From contig NZ_JAVDUV010000001.1 of NCBI RefSeq assembly GCF_031456545.1, positions 2,294,001-2,358,000 of the forward strand: a stretch of 64,000 nucleotides of DNA, written 5' to 3'. The translations under genes and the position numbers were made by a program. The notes beneath the pieces were generated by a model that did no database searches, was not told the DNA's origin, and saw only the letters and a program-made list of their open reading frames with translations. This DNA comes from Agromyces sp. 3263. Its GTDB lineage: Bacteria; Actinomycetota; Actinomycetes; Actinomycetales; Microbacteriaceae. Positions 33,131 through 41,993 of the stretch are shown here, in pieces (the stretch's first letter is position 1; every line of letters begins with the position of its first letter).

Positions 33131-35215
33131 TCAGCTCGCGGCGCCCGCGGTGCGCGAAAGCCGGATGACCCGCGTGGCGCCCGCCCGCACGAGGGTCGCG
33201 GCATCCGTCACGGCACCGGTCGCGACATCCGTGCCCGGCGCATCGATCACGGCATCGCGCTCGGCGTGGTTGATCGCGACGAGGTAGCGCGTGCCGTCGT
33301 CGGCGACGCGGATGACGCGTTCGAGCCCCGTCGGCGGCGGCACGACCGTGAGCCCCGCGTCGGCGAGCACGTCGTCGATGAAGGCTCCGAGCGTGGCGCC
33401 CTCGAACCGCGTCGAGAGGTACCAGGCGGCTCCGTCGCCGAGCGCATTTCGCGTGATCGCGGGGCGCCCGGCGGCGGGTCCGTCGATGAAGTGCTCCACG
33501 GATGACGCGCCCTCGAGCACGATCTCGTCGGTCCAGACGGTGCCGGTCGAGCCGCCGGTCACGGCGACGCGACCCCCCTCGCGCAGCGGCTGGAACTCCT
33601 CGATCGTGAGGCCCAGCACGTCGCGCAGACGCCCAGGGAACGGGCCCGCCGGCACCGCGTCGGACTCGTCGACGATGCCCGAGAAGTACGACACCGCGAG
33701 CACCCCGCCGCCCTCGACGTAGCCGCGCAGGTTCGCCGCCGACGCCTCGTCGAGCAGGTACAGCGACGGGGCGAACACCGCCGCGTAGCCCGACAGGTCG
33801 TGCGACGGGTGCACGAAGTCGACCGTCACGCCGAGCTTCCACAGCTCGGCGTAGAACGCCTCGAGCCGCTCGCGGTGCGAGAGGTCGACCGACGGCCGCC
33901 ACTCGAGCTCCTGCGCCCAGAACGACTCGGTGCTCCAGACGATGGCGACGGATGCCTCGACGCGACTGCCGCGCAGCTCGGACAGGTCGCCCACCAGGTC
34001 GCCGAGCGCGACGACCTCGTTCCACACCCGCGACGTGCGCCCGGCGTGGGGGAGCATCGCGGAGTGGAACTTCTCGGCGCCGAACCGGCTCGCCCGGAAC
34101 TGGAAGAACATGATCGCGTCGGCGCCCCGCGCGAGGTGCGACATGCTGTTGCGGGCGAGCTCGCCCGGGCGCTTCGCGACGTTGCGCGGCTGCCAGTTCA
34201 CGGCCGACGTCGAGTGCTCCATGAGCACCCACGGCGTGCGCCCGGCGAGCGAGCGCGTGAAGTCGGCGTCCATCGCGAGCATCACGTGCGCGTCGGCGCG
34301 CGAGGCGGTGAGGTAGTGGTCGTTCGACACGAGGTCGACCTCGGGCGCCCACCGCCAGTAGTCGATCGCCGGGCAGCTGGTGGCCATGAAGTTCGTGGTG
34401 ATCGGCTGCGTCGCGTGACGGCGGATCGCGTCGCGCTCGAGTACGAAGCACTCGAGCAGCGCGTCGGAGCTGAACCGCTTGAAGTCGAGCTGGTGCGCCG
34501 GGTTCGACACGCTCGCCGACTGCCGCGGGACATCCACCTCGTCCCACGCGCCGTACACCTGGCCCCAGAACGTCGTGCCCCACGCGGCATTGAGGGCGTC
34601 GAGCGATCTGTAACGAGACTCGAGCCAGACCCGGAAATTCGCGACGGATGCCTCGTCGAAGCTCTCGGCGACCGGCGCCCCGTACTCGTTGTGCACGTGC
34701 CACATCACGACGGCCGGGTGCTGCGCATATCGCTCGGCGAGCCGCTCCGCGATGGCGGCGGCTGCGCGCCGGTACTCGGGGGAGCTCGGCGACACGATGC
34801 CGCGCGAGCCGAACCCGAGCGTGACGCCCTCGCGGGTCACGGGTCGCGCCTGCGGGTACGCCTTCCAGAACCACGCCGGCGGCACGGTCGTGGGGGTGCC
34901 GAGGTCGACGTCGATGCCGGCGCCCGCGAGCAGGTCGAGCACCTCGTCGAGGAACGAGAAGTCGTAGGCGCCCTCGCGCGGCTCGAGCAGCGCCCACGAG
35001 AAGATGCCGACGCTCACCAGGTTGACGCCCGCCTCGCGCATGAGCTCGATGTCCTCGAGCCAGGTCTCGCGCGTCCACTGCTCGGGGTTGTAGTCGCCGC
35101 CGAAGCGGATCGCCGAGGTGCCGGGAATCCAGCCGCTGCGCGCGGCGGCGTCAGCGGCAGCATCCGTTGCGGCATCCGGTGCGGCAGCCGTGTGCGGCGC
35201 GGTCTTCGAAGGCAT
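33131..35215 (-). CDS. GH42 beta-galactosidase
   Basis: The product has 694 residues. The GH42 barrel starts IRFGGDYNPEQW near 36-47; acid/base Glu177 is in HVHNEYG and nucleophile Glu333 in VLMEHST. The trimerisation (beta-galactosidase trimer) domain and the C-terminal beta domain follow, giving the normal family length. No signal peptide is seen, so the enzyme is cytoplasmic and hydrolyses imported galacto-oligosaccharides to galactose. I chose ATG 35215 with GGGAGA upstream; an in-frame start at 35302 would run through the operator. The gene is divergent from the transporter operon. Confidence 0.9.
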   Translation of the reverse strand: MPSKTAPHTAAAPDAATDAAADAAARSGWIPGTSAIRFGGDYNPEQWTRETWLEDIELMREAGVNLVSVGIFSWALLEPREGAYDFSFLDEVLDLLAGAGIDVDLGTPTTVPPAWFWKAYPQARPVTREGVTLGFGSRGIVSPSSPEYRRAAAAIAERLAERYAQHPAVVMWHVHNEYGAPVAESFDEASVANFRVWLESRYRSLDALNAAWGTTFWGQVYGAWDEVDVPRQSASVSNPAHQLDFKRFSSDALLECFVLERDAIRRHATQPITTNFMATSCPAIDYWRWAPEVDLVSNDHYLTASRADAHVMLAMDADFTRSLAGRTPWVLMEHSTSAVNWQPRNVAKRPGELARNSMSHLARGADAIMFFQFRASRFGAEKFHSAMLPHAGRTSRVWNEVVALGDLVGDLSELRGSRVEASVAIVWSTESFWAQELEWRPSVDLSHRERLEAFYAELWKLGVTVDFVHPSHDLSGYAAVFAPSLYLLDEASAANLRGYVEGGGVLAVSYFSGIVDESDAVPAGPFPGRLRDVLGLTIEEFQPLREGGRVAVTGGSTGTVWTDEIVLEGASSVEHFIDGPAAGRPAITRNALGDGAAWYLSTRFEGATLGAFIDDVLADAGLTVVPPPTGLERVIRVADDGTRYLVAINHAERDAVIDAPGTDVATGAVTDAATLVRAGATRVIRLSRTAGAAS

Positions 35216-35232
35216 CGAGCGATCTCCCTTGA

Positions 35233-35252
35233 AACTGTGTGCGGTCACAGTT
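35233..35252. promoter_or_regulatory. LacI-type operator palindrome before the GH42 gene
   Basis: AACTGTG and CACAGTT flank six bases (TGCGGT). The site lies 18 bp upstream of the beta-galactosidase ATG, where it would cover promoter or ribosome access. A related GCTGTGC/GCACAGC pair flanks 35312-35345 near the transporter promoter. Both are candidates for the LacI-family protein of this locus. Confidence 0.6.
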
Positions 35253-35295
35253 GTAACACAGCAGCACCGCGCTGCGCCATCGGCGGACTCAGGAG

Positions 35296-35324
35296 TTGAC
35301 ACGAAAGCTGGGCTGTGCGTTACT
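35296..35324 (+). promoter_or_regulatory. Promoter of the galacto-oligosaccharide transporter
   Basis: TTGACA (35296-35301), a 17-bp spacer and GTTACT (35319-35324) form a sigma-70-type promoter. Transcription would start near 35331, giving a leader of about 80 nt. The second operator-like inverted repeat overlaps the -10 region. Confidence 0.5.
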
Positions 35325-35412
35325 GGGATCGCTCACAGGCACAGCGCAGTCCTTCTCGATCGCGCACCGCCCACGGGGCATCCGCAATCACAGCTTTCGA
35401 CAAGGAGGACGA

Positions 35413-36720
35413 ATGCGTGCAGCATTCCGCACCGGCGCCATCGCCGCCGTTGCAGCCGCGGCGCTGATCATGACGGGCTGCTCGGCCGACGCCGGCTCAG
35501 GCGGCAGCGCCGACGACCCGGTGGAGCTCACCTACTGGGCTTGGGCGCCCAACCTCGACAAGGTCGTCGACCTCTGGAACGACCAGAACCCCGATATCCA
35601 GGTCACCGTGAACAAGCAGGACGGCGGCGACCCCGCGATCACCAAGCTCCTCACGGCCATCAAGGCCGGCAGCGGCGCACCCGACCTGATCCAGGCCGAG
35701 TACCAGAAGATCCCCACGCTCGTGTCGAGCGACGCGCTCGCCGACCTCGCGGGCACCGACGCCGCCGACCTGGCGGGTGACTTCCCCGACGGCGTGTGGG
35801 ACTCCGTGACCCTCGGCGGCGACGCGCTCTACGCGATCCCGCAGGACACCGGCCCCATGATGTTCTTCTACCGCGACGACATCTTCACCCAGCTCGGCCT
35901 CACGGTGCCCACCACGTGGGAGGAGTACGCCGCGACCGCCCGCGCCTTGCACACCGCAGACCCCACGAAGTACCTCGGCACGTTCTCGTCGAACGACGCC
36001 GGCTGGTTCGCCGGACTCTCGCAGCAGGCGAAGGCCGAGTGGTGGTCGATCGACGGTGACGCCTGGGGCGTCGGCATCGACGAGGAGCCCACCCAGCAGG
36101 TCGCCGACTACTGGGGCGGCCTCGTCGAGGAGGGCGTCATCGACAACAAGCCGATGTACACCCCCGAGTGGAACGCGGCCCTCAACGACGGCACGCAGGC
36201 CGGCTGGCTCGGCGCCGTCTGGGGTCCGGGCGTGCTGAGCGGCAACGCCGCCGACACCGCCGGCCTCTGGAAGGCCGCGCCGCTGCCCAACTGGGGCTCC
36301 GACGTGTCGAACGGCAACTGGGGCGGCTCGTCCACGGCGGTCACCTCGCAGTCCAAGCACGTCGACGCCGCGGTGAAGTTCGCCACCTGGCTGAACACCG
36401 ACCCCGGGGCCGTGCAGGCACTCGTCACCGAGACCGGCATCTACCCCGCGTCGACGGATGCCGCGGCATCCGCCCTGACCGAGGCGCCCGAGTTCTTCAG
36501 CAACCAGCCCGACTTCTACGACGTCGCCGCCGAGGCAGCCCAGGCCGTCGCGCCGTTCCAGTACGGACCGAACGTGAACGTCACGTTCAGCGCCTACAAC
36601 GACGAATTCGCGAAGGCCGCCGAGTCGAAGACGCGCCAGGCGTTCCTCGACGCGGTCGCCGCCATGCAGCAGATCACGGTCGACGACCTCGAGTCGAGCG
36701 GCTTCACCGTCGCGAAGTAG
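35413..36720 (+). CDS. ABC transporter sugar-binding lipoprotein
   Basis: The product has 435 residues. The lipobox IMTGC (Cys22) follows a short signal peptide. The rest is an extracellular solute-binding protein family 1 fold (PVELTYWAWAPNLDKVVDLW, AIPQDTGPMMFFYRDDIF, WGGSSTAVTSQSKHVDAAVK). A perfect AAGGAGGA site precedes ATG 35413. It captures galacto-oligosaccharides released by the GH53 enzyme, as judged by the locus. A GC hairpin after the stop (36729-36757) may raise its mRNA level over that of the permeases. Confidence 0.9.
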   Translation: MRAAFRTGAIAAVAAAALIMTGCSADAGSGGSADDPVELTYWAWAPNLDKVVDLWNDQNPDIQVTVNKQDGGDPAITKLLTAIKAGSGAPDLIQAEYQKIPTLVSSDALADLAGTDAADLAGDFPDGVWDSVTLGGDALYAIPQDTGPMMFFYRDDIFTQLGLTVPTTWEEYAATARALHTADPTKYLGTFSSNDAGWFAGLSQQAKAEWWSIDGDAWGVGIDEEPTQQVADYWGGLVEEGVIDNKPMYTPEWNAALNDGTQAGWLGAVWGPGVLSGNAADTAGLWKAAPLPNWGSDVSNGNWGGSSTAVTSQSKHVDAAVKFATWLNTDPGAVQALVTETGIYPASTDAAASALTEAPEFFSNQPDFYDVAAEAAQAVAPFQYGPNVNVTFSAYNDEFAKAAESKTRQAFLDAVAAMQQITVDDLESSGFTVAK

Positions 36721-36728
36721 CCGAGGGC

Positions 36729-36757
36729 GAGGGGGTGCCGGATGCCGGTGCCCCCTC
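36729..36757 (+). terminator. Intercistronic hairpin after the binding-protein gene
   Basis: GAGGGGGTGCCGG pairs with CCGGTGCCCCCTC around ATG, with two non-Watson-Crick positions in the 13-bp stem. It has no T-run, so it more likely stabilises or partly terminates the message between the binding protein and the permeases. Confidence 0.6.
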
Positions 36758-36796
36758 GTCCGGCCACGAGCAGCAGGAACCAGGAAGGACCCGACG

Positions 36797-37783
36797 ATGA
36801 CCGCAACGGTCGAAACGCGGCCCCCGCGCAGTAGCGCCACCCGGCACGGCGCCACCCCGCACGGCGCCGGCCGCCGCAGCGCCACCCGACGCCACCTCAC
36901 GCCGTGGATGATGCTCGCGCCCGGCATCGTGCTCTTCGCGGTGTTCATGGCGGCGCCGATCCTCTACACGGTCGTGCTGTCGTTCCAGAAGGAGATGGTG
37001 AAGGGCCTCGGGCTCGGCTCGGGCTCCAAGACCCGCACGTTCGCCGGCTTCGAGAACTACGTCGCCACGCTCACAGACCCCGAGTTCCTCGCGAGCGTCG
37101 GGCGCGTGCTGCTCTACGGCGTGATCCTCGTGCCCACGATGCTCGGCCTCGCGCTGCTGTTCTCACTGCTGCTCGACGCCCGCCGCACGGGCGCGAAGGG
37201 CTTCTCGCGGGTCTCGATCTTCCTGCCCTACGCCGTGCCCGCGGTGATCTCGTCGCTGCTCTGGGGCTTCCTCTACCTGCCGGCCGTCAGCCCGTTCTAC
37301 TGGATCTTCGAGCAGCTCGGCTGGGACGACGTGCCGTCGCTCCTCTCGCCGGGGCTGGTGATCTTCGCCATCGCCAACATCGGGCTCTGGGGCGGCGTCG
37401 GCTTCAACATGATCGTGATGTACACGTCGCTGAAGGCGGTGCCGACCGAGATCTACGAGGCCGCACGCATCGACGGGACATCCGAGCGCCAGATCGCCCT
37501 GCGCATCAAGGTGCCGATCATCATGCCCGCGCTCATCATGACCGCGCTCTTCTCGATGATCGCGACGCTGCAGGTGTTCGCCGAGCCGACCACGCTGCGC
37601 CCGCTCACGAACAGCCTCTCGACCACGTGGTCGCCGCTCATGTACGTCTACCGCGACGCGTTCACGCGCGACGACATCTACTCGGCGGCCGCGACCTCGG
37701 TGATCATCGCCGTCGCGACGTTCGCCATCTCCTTCTTCTTCCTCCGCGTCGTGCAGCGACGCGCCTTCGGCCAGGAGGACTGA
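36797..37783 (+). CDS. Sugar ABC transporter permease, MalF type
   Basis: The product has 328 residues with six membrane helices; the first is WMMLAPGIVLFAVFMAAPIL near 37-56. The EAA loop that contacts the ATPase is EIYEAARIDGTSERQIALRI near 217-236. It forms the transport channel with the next gene's product. AGGAAGGA precedes ATG 36797. A basic, disordered N-terminus of about 35 residues precedes helix 1. Confidence 0.9.
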   Translation: MTATVETRPPRSSATRHGATPHGAGRRSATRRHLTPWMMLAPGIVLFAVFMAAPILYTVVLSFQKEMVKGLGLGSGSKTRTFAGFENYVATLTDPEFLASVGRVLLYGVILVPTMLGLALLFSLLLDARRTGAKGFSRVSIFLPYAVPAVISSLLWGFLYLPAVSPFYWIFEQLGWDDVPSLLSPGLVIFAIANIGLWGGVGFNMIVMYTSLKAVPTEIYEAARIDGTSERQIALRIKVPIIMPALIMTALFSMIATLQVFAEPTTLRPLTNSLSTTWSPLMYVYRDAFTRDDIYSAAATSVIIAVATFAISFFFLRVVQRRAFGQED

Positions 37784-37803
37784 GTCATGACAAGGACTGA
37801 GCC

Positions 37804-38772
37804 GTGACCATCACCAACCAGACCCGCGCGGTCGTGCTGCCCGAGCTCACCGAGGCATCCGAGGATCGCCGCGCCGTTCGTCGTGCCGGCCGTCGCGGCC
37901 GTGGCGGTGCCGGCGGAGCCGCCGGCACCGGACGAGACCAGCGGATGCCGCTCGCCCCCGGCTCGACGGCCGTGCTGCTGCTCGGCGCGCTGTACTGCCT
38001 GCTGCCCGTCGCGTGGGTCGTCATCGCGTCGACGAAGGACGCGTCGGAGCTGTTCTCCACGTTCACCTTCGCCCCCTCGACCCATCTGTGGGACAACATC
38101 GTCGAGCTCACGAACTACCGCGACGGCCTCTACTGGCGGTGGATGCTGAACACGGCGATCTACGCCGGCTTCGGCGCCGTCGTGTCGACGTACGTGTCGG
38201 CGCTGTCGGGCTACGCGCTCGCGAAGTACACGTTCCCGGGCAAGGGCGTCGTGTTCAAGGTGCTGCTCATGGGCGTGCTCGTGCCCGGCGTCATCGTCGC
38301 CATCCCGCAGTACCTGCTGCTCGCGCAGGTCGGCCTCACGAACACGTACTGGTCGGTGCTGCTGCCGCAGCTCATCAGCCCCTACGGCATCTACCTGGCC
38401 CGCATCTACGCGGCGGCCGCAGTGCCGACCGACATCATCGAGTCGGCTCGCACCGAGGGGGCGCGCGAGCTGTTCATCTTCCATCGCATCGCCCTGCCGA
38501 TGATGGGGCCGGGGCTCGTGACGATCTTCCTGTTCCAGTTCGTGGCGGTGTGGAACAACTTCATGCTGCCGTACATCATGCTCGGCAACGACGAGCTGTT
38601 CCCGATCACGGTCGGGCTCTCGGGCCTGCTCAACCAGGGCGCCTCGCTGCCCGCGATGTACACGCTCGTCATCACTGGCGCCCTGCTCTCGGTGATCCCG
38701 CTGATCGTCCTGTTCCTCGTGCTGCAGCGGTACTGGCGCGTCGACCTCGCGGCCGGCGCCGTGAAGGCGTGA
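37804..38772 (+). CDS. Sugar ABC transporter permease, MalG type
   Basis: The product has 322 residues with six helices, beginning AVLLLGALYCLLPVAWVVIA near 60-79. The EAA loop is DIIESARTEGARELFIFHRI near 211-230. The N-terminal 50 residues are long and Arg/Gly-rich. Start is GTG 37804, 20 bp after the first permease. No ATP-binding subunit gene is in the locus, so the transporter probably uses a shared MsiK-like ATPase encoded elsewhere, as is usual in actinobacteria. Confidence 0.88.
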   Translation: MTITNQTRAVVLPELTEASEDRRAVRRAGRRGRGGAGGAAGTGRDQRMPLAPGSTAVLLLGALYCLLPVAWVVIASTKDASELFSTFTFAPSTHLWDNIVELTNYRDGLYWRWMLNTAIYAGFGAVVSTYVSALSGYALAKYTFPGKGVVFKVLLMGVLVPGVIVAIPQYLLLAQVGLTNTYWSVLLPQLISPYGIYLARIYAAAAVPTDIIESARTEGARELFIFHRIALPMMGPGLVTIFLFQFVAVWNNFMLPYIMLGNDELFPITVGLSGLLNQGASLPAMYTLVITGALLSVIPLIVLFLVLQRYWRVDLAAGAVKA

Positions 38773-38852
38773 GTGGAGCGGATGCCGCGGGCGGGGGGAC
38801 CGCACGGGCTCGTTCGCCGCGCGGCGGCGCCGGCCGCACCTACACTGGCCAC

Positions 38853-39869
38853 GTGAGCGAGCACGCGCCCAAGCGGCGACCGACGATCGAGGACGTCGCC
38901 CGTGAGTCGGGCGTCTCCCGGGGCACGGTGTCGCGGGTGCTCAACGGCGGCCACTGGGTGAGCCCGACCGCCCGCGAGGCCGTCGAGCGCGCGATCAAGA
39001 AGACCGGGTACCGCATCAACCCGCACGCCAGGAACCTCGCGACCGCCCGCGCCAACTCCATCGCGTTCCTGCTCACCGAGTCGCAGGACCGCCTGTTCGA
39101 GGACCCCAACTTCTCCACGCTCATGCGTGGCGCGGCCGACGCGCTCGCCGAACGCGACCTGCCGCTCGTGCTGCTCATGGCCGGATCCGACGACGAGCAG
39201 CGGCGCGCGACCGAGTTCATCATGGGCGGCCACGTCGACGGCGCGCTGCTCGTGTCGTCGCACCGGGGCCGAGAGGGATTCCTCGCCGAGCTCGTCGCCG
39301 CCGAGGTGCCGGTCGTCGCGTGCGGGGTGCCACTCGGGTACGAGCGCCGCATCGGCTACGTCGCCGCCGACGACCTCGAGGGCGCCCGCGACCTCGTCGC
39401 CTACCTGCGGGACACGGGCCGCCACCGCATCGCCACGATCACCGGACCGCCCGACACCTCGGGTGGCATCGGGCGCCTCGAGGGCTACAAACAGGAGCTC
39501 GGCGACGCGTTCGACGAGCGCCTCGTCGCCGAGGGCGACTACTCGCGGGCGAGCGGCACGCGGGCCATGGCCGAGCTCCTCGATCGCGTGCCCGACCTCG
39601 ACGCGGTGTTCGTGGCGAACGACGTGATGGCCGCCGGCGCCCTCGACGTGCTGCGCGAGCGTGGCATCCGCGTGCCCGACGACGTCGCCGTCGCGGGCTT
39701 CGACGACGCGCCCATCGCGACCCGCGTCTCACCCGAGCTCACCACGATGCGCCAGCCGTTCGAGCGCATCGCGCACGAGATGGTGCGCATGCTGCTCGAC
39801 GTCATCGACGGCCGTCCGGCCGGGCGGATGACGCTGCCCACCGAGCTCGTCCGCCGCGCGTCGGCCTAG
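38853..39869 (+). CDS. LacI-family regulator of the galactan locus
   Basis: The product has 338 residues. The HTH and hinge are PTIEDVARESGVSRGTVSRV near 10-29 and NPHARNLATARANSIAFLL near 57-75; the sugar-binding core follows (FVANDVMAAGALDVLRERGI, VAGFDDAPIATRVSPELT). TACACT at 38841-38846 stands 6 nt before GTG 38853, so the gene is expressed from its own leaderless promoter. It presumably represses the divergent GH42 and transporter promoters until a galactose-containing ligand binds. Confidence 0.9.
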   Translation: MSEHAPKRRPTIEDVARESGVSRGTVSRVLNGGHWVSPTAREAVERAIKKTGYRINPHARNLATARANSIAFLLTESQDRLFEDPNFSTLMRGAADALAERDLPLVLLMAGSDDEQRRATEFIMGGHVDGALLVSSHRGREGFLAELVAAEVPVVACGVPLGYERRIGYVAADDLEGARDLVAYLRDTGRHRIATITGPPDTSGGIGRLEGYKQELGDAFDERLVAEGDYSRASGTRAMAELLDRVPDLDAVFVANDVMAAGALDVLRERGIRVPDDVAVAGFDDAPIATRVSPELTTMRQPFERIAHEMVRMLLDVIDGRPAGRMTLPTELVRRASA

Positions 39870-39900
39870 CCGCGGGCTCGGCGCTGTCCTCGGTGGCGAG

Positions 39901-39962
39901 AACGCAGGATATCCCGACCTCTGGGTCCGTATATCGACTCATGTGCCGGAATATCCTGCGTT
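39901..39962. repeat. 62-bp element with 12-bp terminal inverted repeats
   Basis: AACGCAGGATAT (39901-39912) and its exact complement ATATCCTGCGTT (39951-39962) enclose 38 bp including GTATATCGAC. The element is AT-richer than its surroundings and lies between lacI and ogt. It looks like a REP- or MITE-type intergenic repeat or a transcript-end hairpin. No coding capacity is present. Confidence 0.65.
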
Positions 39963-40100
39963 TTCGGTGAGCCACGGGCCGGGCGGATGCCGCGGCCCAC
40001 CGATCCCGAGCGGCGGGACGCGTCGGGGCGCCCGGCGTCAGGTCCGATTCCCGCCACCGGATGCGGCGCGCGGATGCCGCGGCGGGGTGAGGATGGAGGC

Positions 40101-40613
40101 ATGACCCGCCGCCACGCCACGCTGCCGACACCCCTCGGCGAGCTGCTCGTCGTCGCGGACGAGGGCGGCCTCAACGGCGTCTACTTCCCGGGGCACTGGC
40201 ACCCACCGGCATCCGGCACCATCGGCGTCGAGGTCGACGCTCGCGACGACGAGCTGTTCCAGCGGTTCGCTGCCGAGCTCGGCGAGTACCTCGCCGGCAC
40301 GCGCACCGCGTTCGACCTGCCGCTGGCGCCAGACGGCGACGCCTTCCAGCACGCCGTCTGGATGATGCTGCGCGAGATCCCCTACGGCGAGACGACCTCG
40401 TACGGCGAGCTCGCCACCCGGCTGGGCGACCGCAACCTCGCCCGCCGCGTGGGCAACGCCGTGGGGCGGAATCCGATCAGCATCGTCGTGCCGTGCCACC
40501 GCGTGGTCGGTGCCGACGGATCGCTCACCGGGTACGCGGGCGGCCTCGAGCGCAAGCGGTTCCTGCTCGAGCTCGAGGGCGCGCCGGTGGTCGCCCAGGC
40601 CCGGCTGTTCTGA
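40101..40613 (+). CDS. ogt: Methylated-DNA-protein-cysteine methyltransferase (Ogt type)
   Basis: The product has 170 residues. Acceptor Cys132 lies in VVPCHRVVG, with ARRVGNAVGRNPISI just before it (DNA-binding helix and asparagine hinge). The protein removes alkyl groups from O6-guanine in one suicidal step. GAGGAT at 40089-40094 stands 6 nt before ATG 40101, suggesting a leaderless message. Ends six bases before the convergent CBS gene stop. Confidence 0.92.
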   Translation: MTRRHATLPTPLGELLVVADEGGLNGVYFPGHWHPPASGTIGVEVDARDDELFQRFAAELGEYLAGTRTAFDLPLAPDGDAFQHAVWMMLREIPYGETTSYGELATRLGDRNLARRVGNAVGRNPISIVVPCHRVVGADGSLTGYAGGLERKRFLLELEGAPVVAQARLF

Positions 40614-40619
40614 GCGGCC

Positions 40620-41036
40620 TCAGTCCTCGGAGATCTCGGCGACGGTCTCGGCGACCTGCGAGACCGACAGCTCGCGAGCGATGTCGGCCTGCGCGATGAT
40701 GCCGACGAGGTCGTGCCCGTCGATGACCGGCAGGCGGCGCACCTGGTGGTCCTGCATCACCTCGAGCGCCTCGCGGATGTCGTCGTCGGCGCCGATCGTG
40801 ACCGGCTTGCCCTCGGCGAGGCTTCCCGCCGTGACGGTGTTCGGGTCGCCGCCCTCGGCGATGCACTTCACGACGATGTCGCGGTCGGTGAGCATGCCCT
40901 TCAGCCGGTTGTCGTTGCCGCAGATCGGCATCGCGCCGACATCGAGGTCGCGCAGCAGCCGCGCCGCCTCGACGAGCGTCTGGTCCTCCTTCACGCACTG
41001 GGGGTCGGGCGTCATGAGATCGCGTGCCACAGTCAT
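40620..41036 (-). CDS. Two-CBS-domain protein
   Basis: The product has 138 residues, two CBS domains in tandem (about 1-65 and 70-130): TVARDLMTPDPQCVKEDQTL and GKPVTIGADDDIREALEVMQ with LPVIDGHDLVGIIAQADIAR. Such stand-alone pairs bind adenosine nucleotides and act as energy sensors; many are hypoxia- or stress-induced in actinobacteria. The start ATG 41036 has GGACGAC upstream. No partner gene is adjacent. Confidence 0.88.
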   Translation of the reverse strand: MTVARDLMTPDPQCVKEDQTLVEAARLLRDLDVGAMPICGNDNRLKGMLTDRDIVVKCIAEGGDPNTVTAGSLAEGKPVTIGADDDIREALEVMQDHQVRRLPVIDGHDLVGIIAQADIARELSVSQVAETVAEISED

Positions 41037-41136
41037 CGGAGTCGTCCTTTCTCTGCGCTGTGTGCGGCATGCTACGCACGCGCCGGCGTCACCGCGCGGG
41101 GGTTGACGCAGGTGCCCGGCCGGCTCGCCCCGAGGC

Positions 41137-41868
41137 CTACTTGCCCATGATCGTGTTCAGTGCGAGCACGATGATGAAGCCGTTGAAGAAGAAGCTGAGC
41201 ACCGAGTGCCAGACGACGGTCCACCGGATGCGCGGTGTCGTCTCGACGTCGTTGGGCGTGAAGCTCGTGCCCACCATGAACGCCACGTAGACGAAGTCGA
41301 GCAGGGTGGGTTCCGTCGTGTGCAGGAAGACGAGCGGCGGCTCGGATGCCGCGGCCGGGGTCGTTGCCGGGGCCGCACCGTCCGCACGTGCGCGCCGCAC
41401 CCGGCCCGGCCCCTGGTGGTACACGCGGTAGTAGATCTGCGCGAAGCCCCAGTGCAGGAACCCCCACGCGAGCAGCATCGCCCACACCCCGAAGAAGTCG
41501 ATCGCGGTGCCGAACGCGGGGTCGGATCGCAGCACGAGCAGCTCGCTCGCGGCCGAGACGCCGATGAAGCTCGACACGATGGTGATGAGCAGCGACGCGA
41601 GGCGCCCGGGCGGCCTCGTCGAGATGAGGGTGGGCGAGCTTCGCCACGAGCTGCGCGAGATGCGCCCGAGCACGATCATCCAGCCGATCATGTACGCGGT
41701 CGAGAGCAGGCACCACAGCGCGAGCGAGATGATCTGGAAGTCGGTCCCCTGATCGGCGAACACGAACGCCACGCCCACGATGAGCACGATCCCGAGCGCA
41801 ACGAGGTTGAGCACCCGGCCCGCGCTCCGGGTGGCGACGACGACCCGCGACGCCGTGGCCTCCGACAT
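41137..41868 (-). CDS. DUF1345 membrane protein
   Basis: The product has 243 residues and about five membrane helices ([60 protein letters not shown]). DUF1345 hallmarks are [20 protein letters not shown] near 196-215 and [17 protein letters not shown] near 217-233. A 25-residue Ala/Pro/Arg-rich insertion (near 160-180) lies before the hallmark. GGAGGCGCGC precedes ATG 41868. Function is unknown. Confidence 0.85.
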   Translation of the reverse strand: MSEATASRVVVATRSAGRVLNLVALGIVLIVGVAFVFADQGTDFQIISLALWCLLSTAYMIGWMIVLGRISRSSWRSSPTLISTRPPGRLASLLITIVSSFIGVSAASELLVLRSDPAFGTAIDFFGVWAMLLAWGFLHWGFAQIYYRVYHQGPGRVRRARADGAAPATTPAAASEPPLVFLHTTEPTLLDFVYVAFMVGTSFTPNDVETTPRIRWTVVWHSVLSFFFNGFIIVLALNTIMGK

Positions 41869-41993
41869 GCGCGCCTCCCCCGTGAGCACCGAGCCCGCGA
41901 CGCCGTGCGCGGCGCGTCCCCCTATGGTGCACCGGCGCGGGGCTCCGTGGCCAGAGGCGGGCGGATGTCGCGGCATCCGTCATGCTTGGACGC

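Noticed and set aside
31185..35078. 1,297-codon minus-strand frame across the GH53 and GH42 genes
   Set aside because: It is in another frame of the same strand as two glycoside hydrolases with correct catalytic residues.
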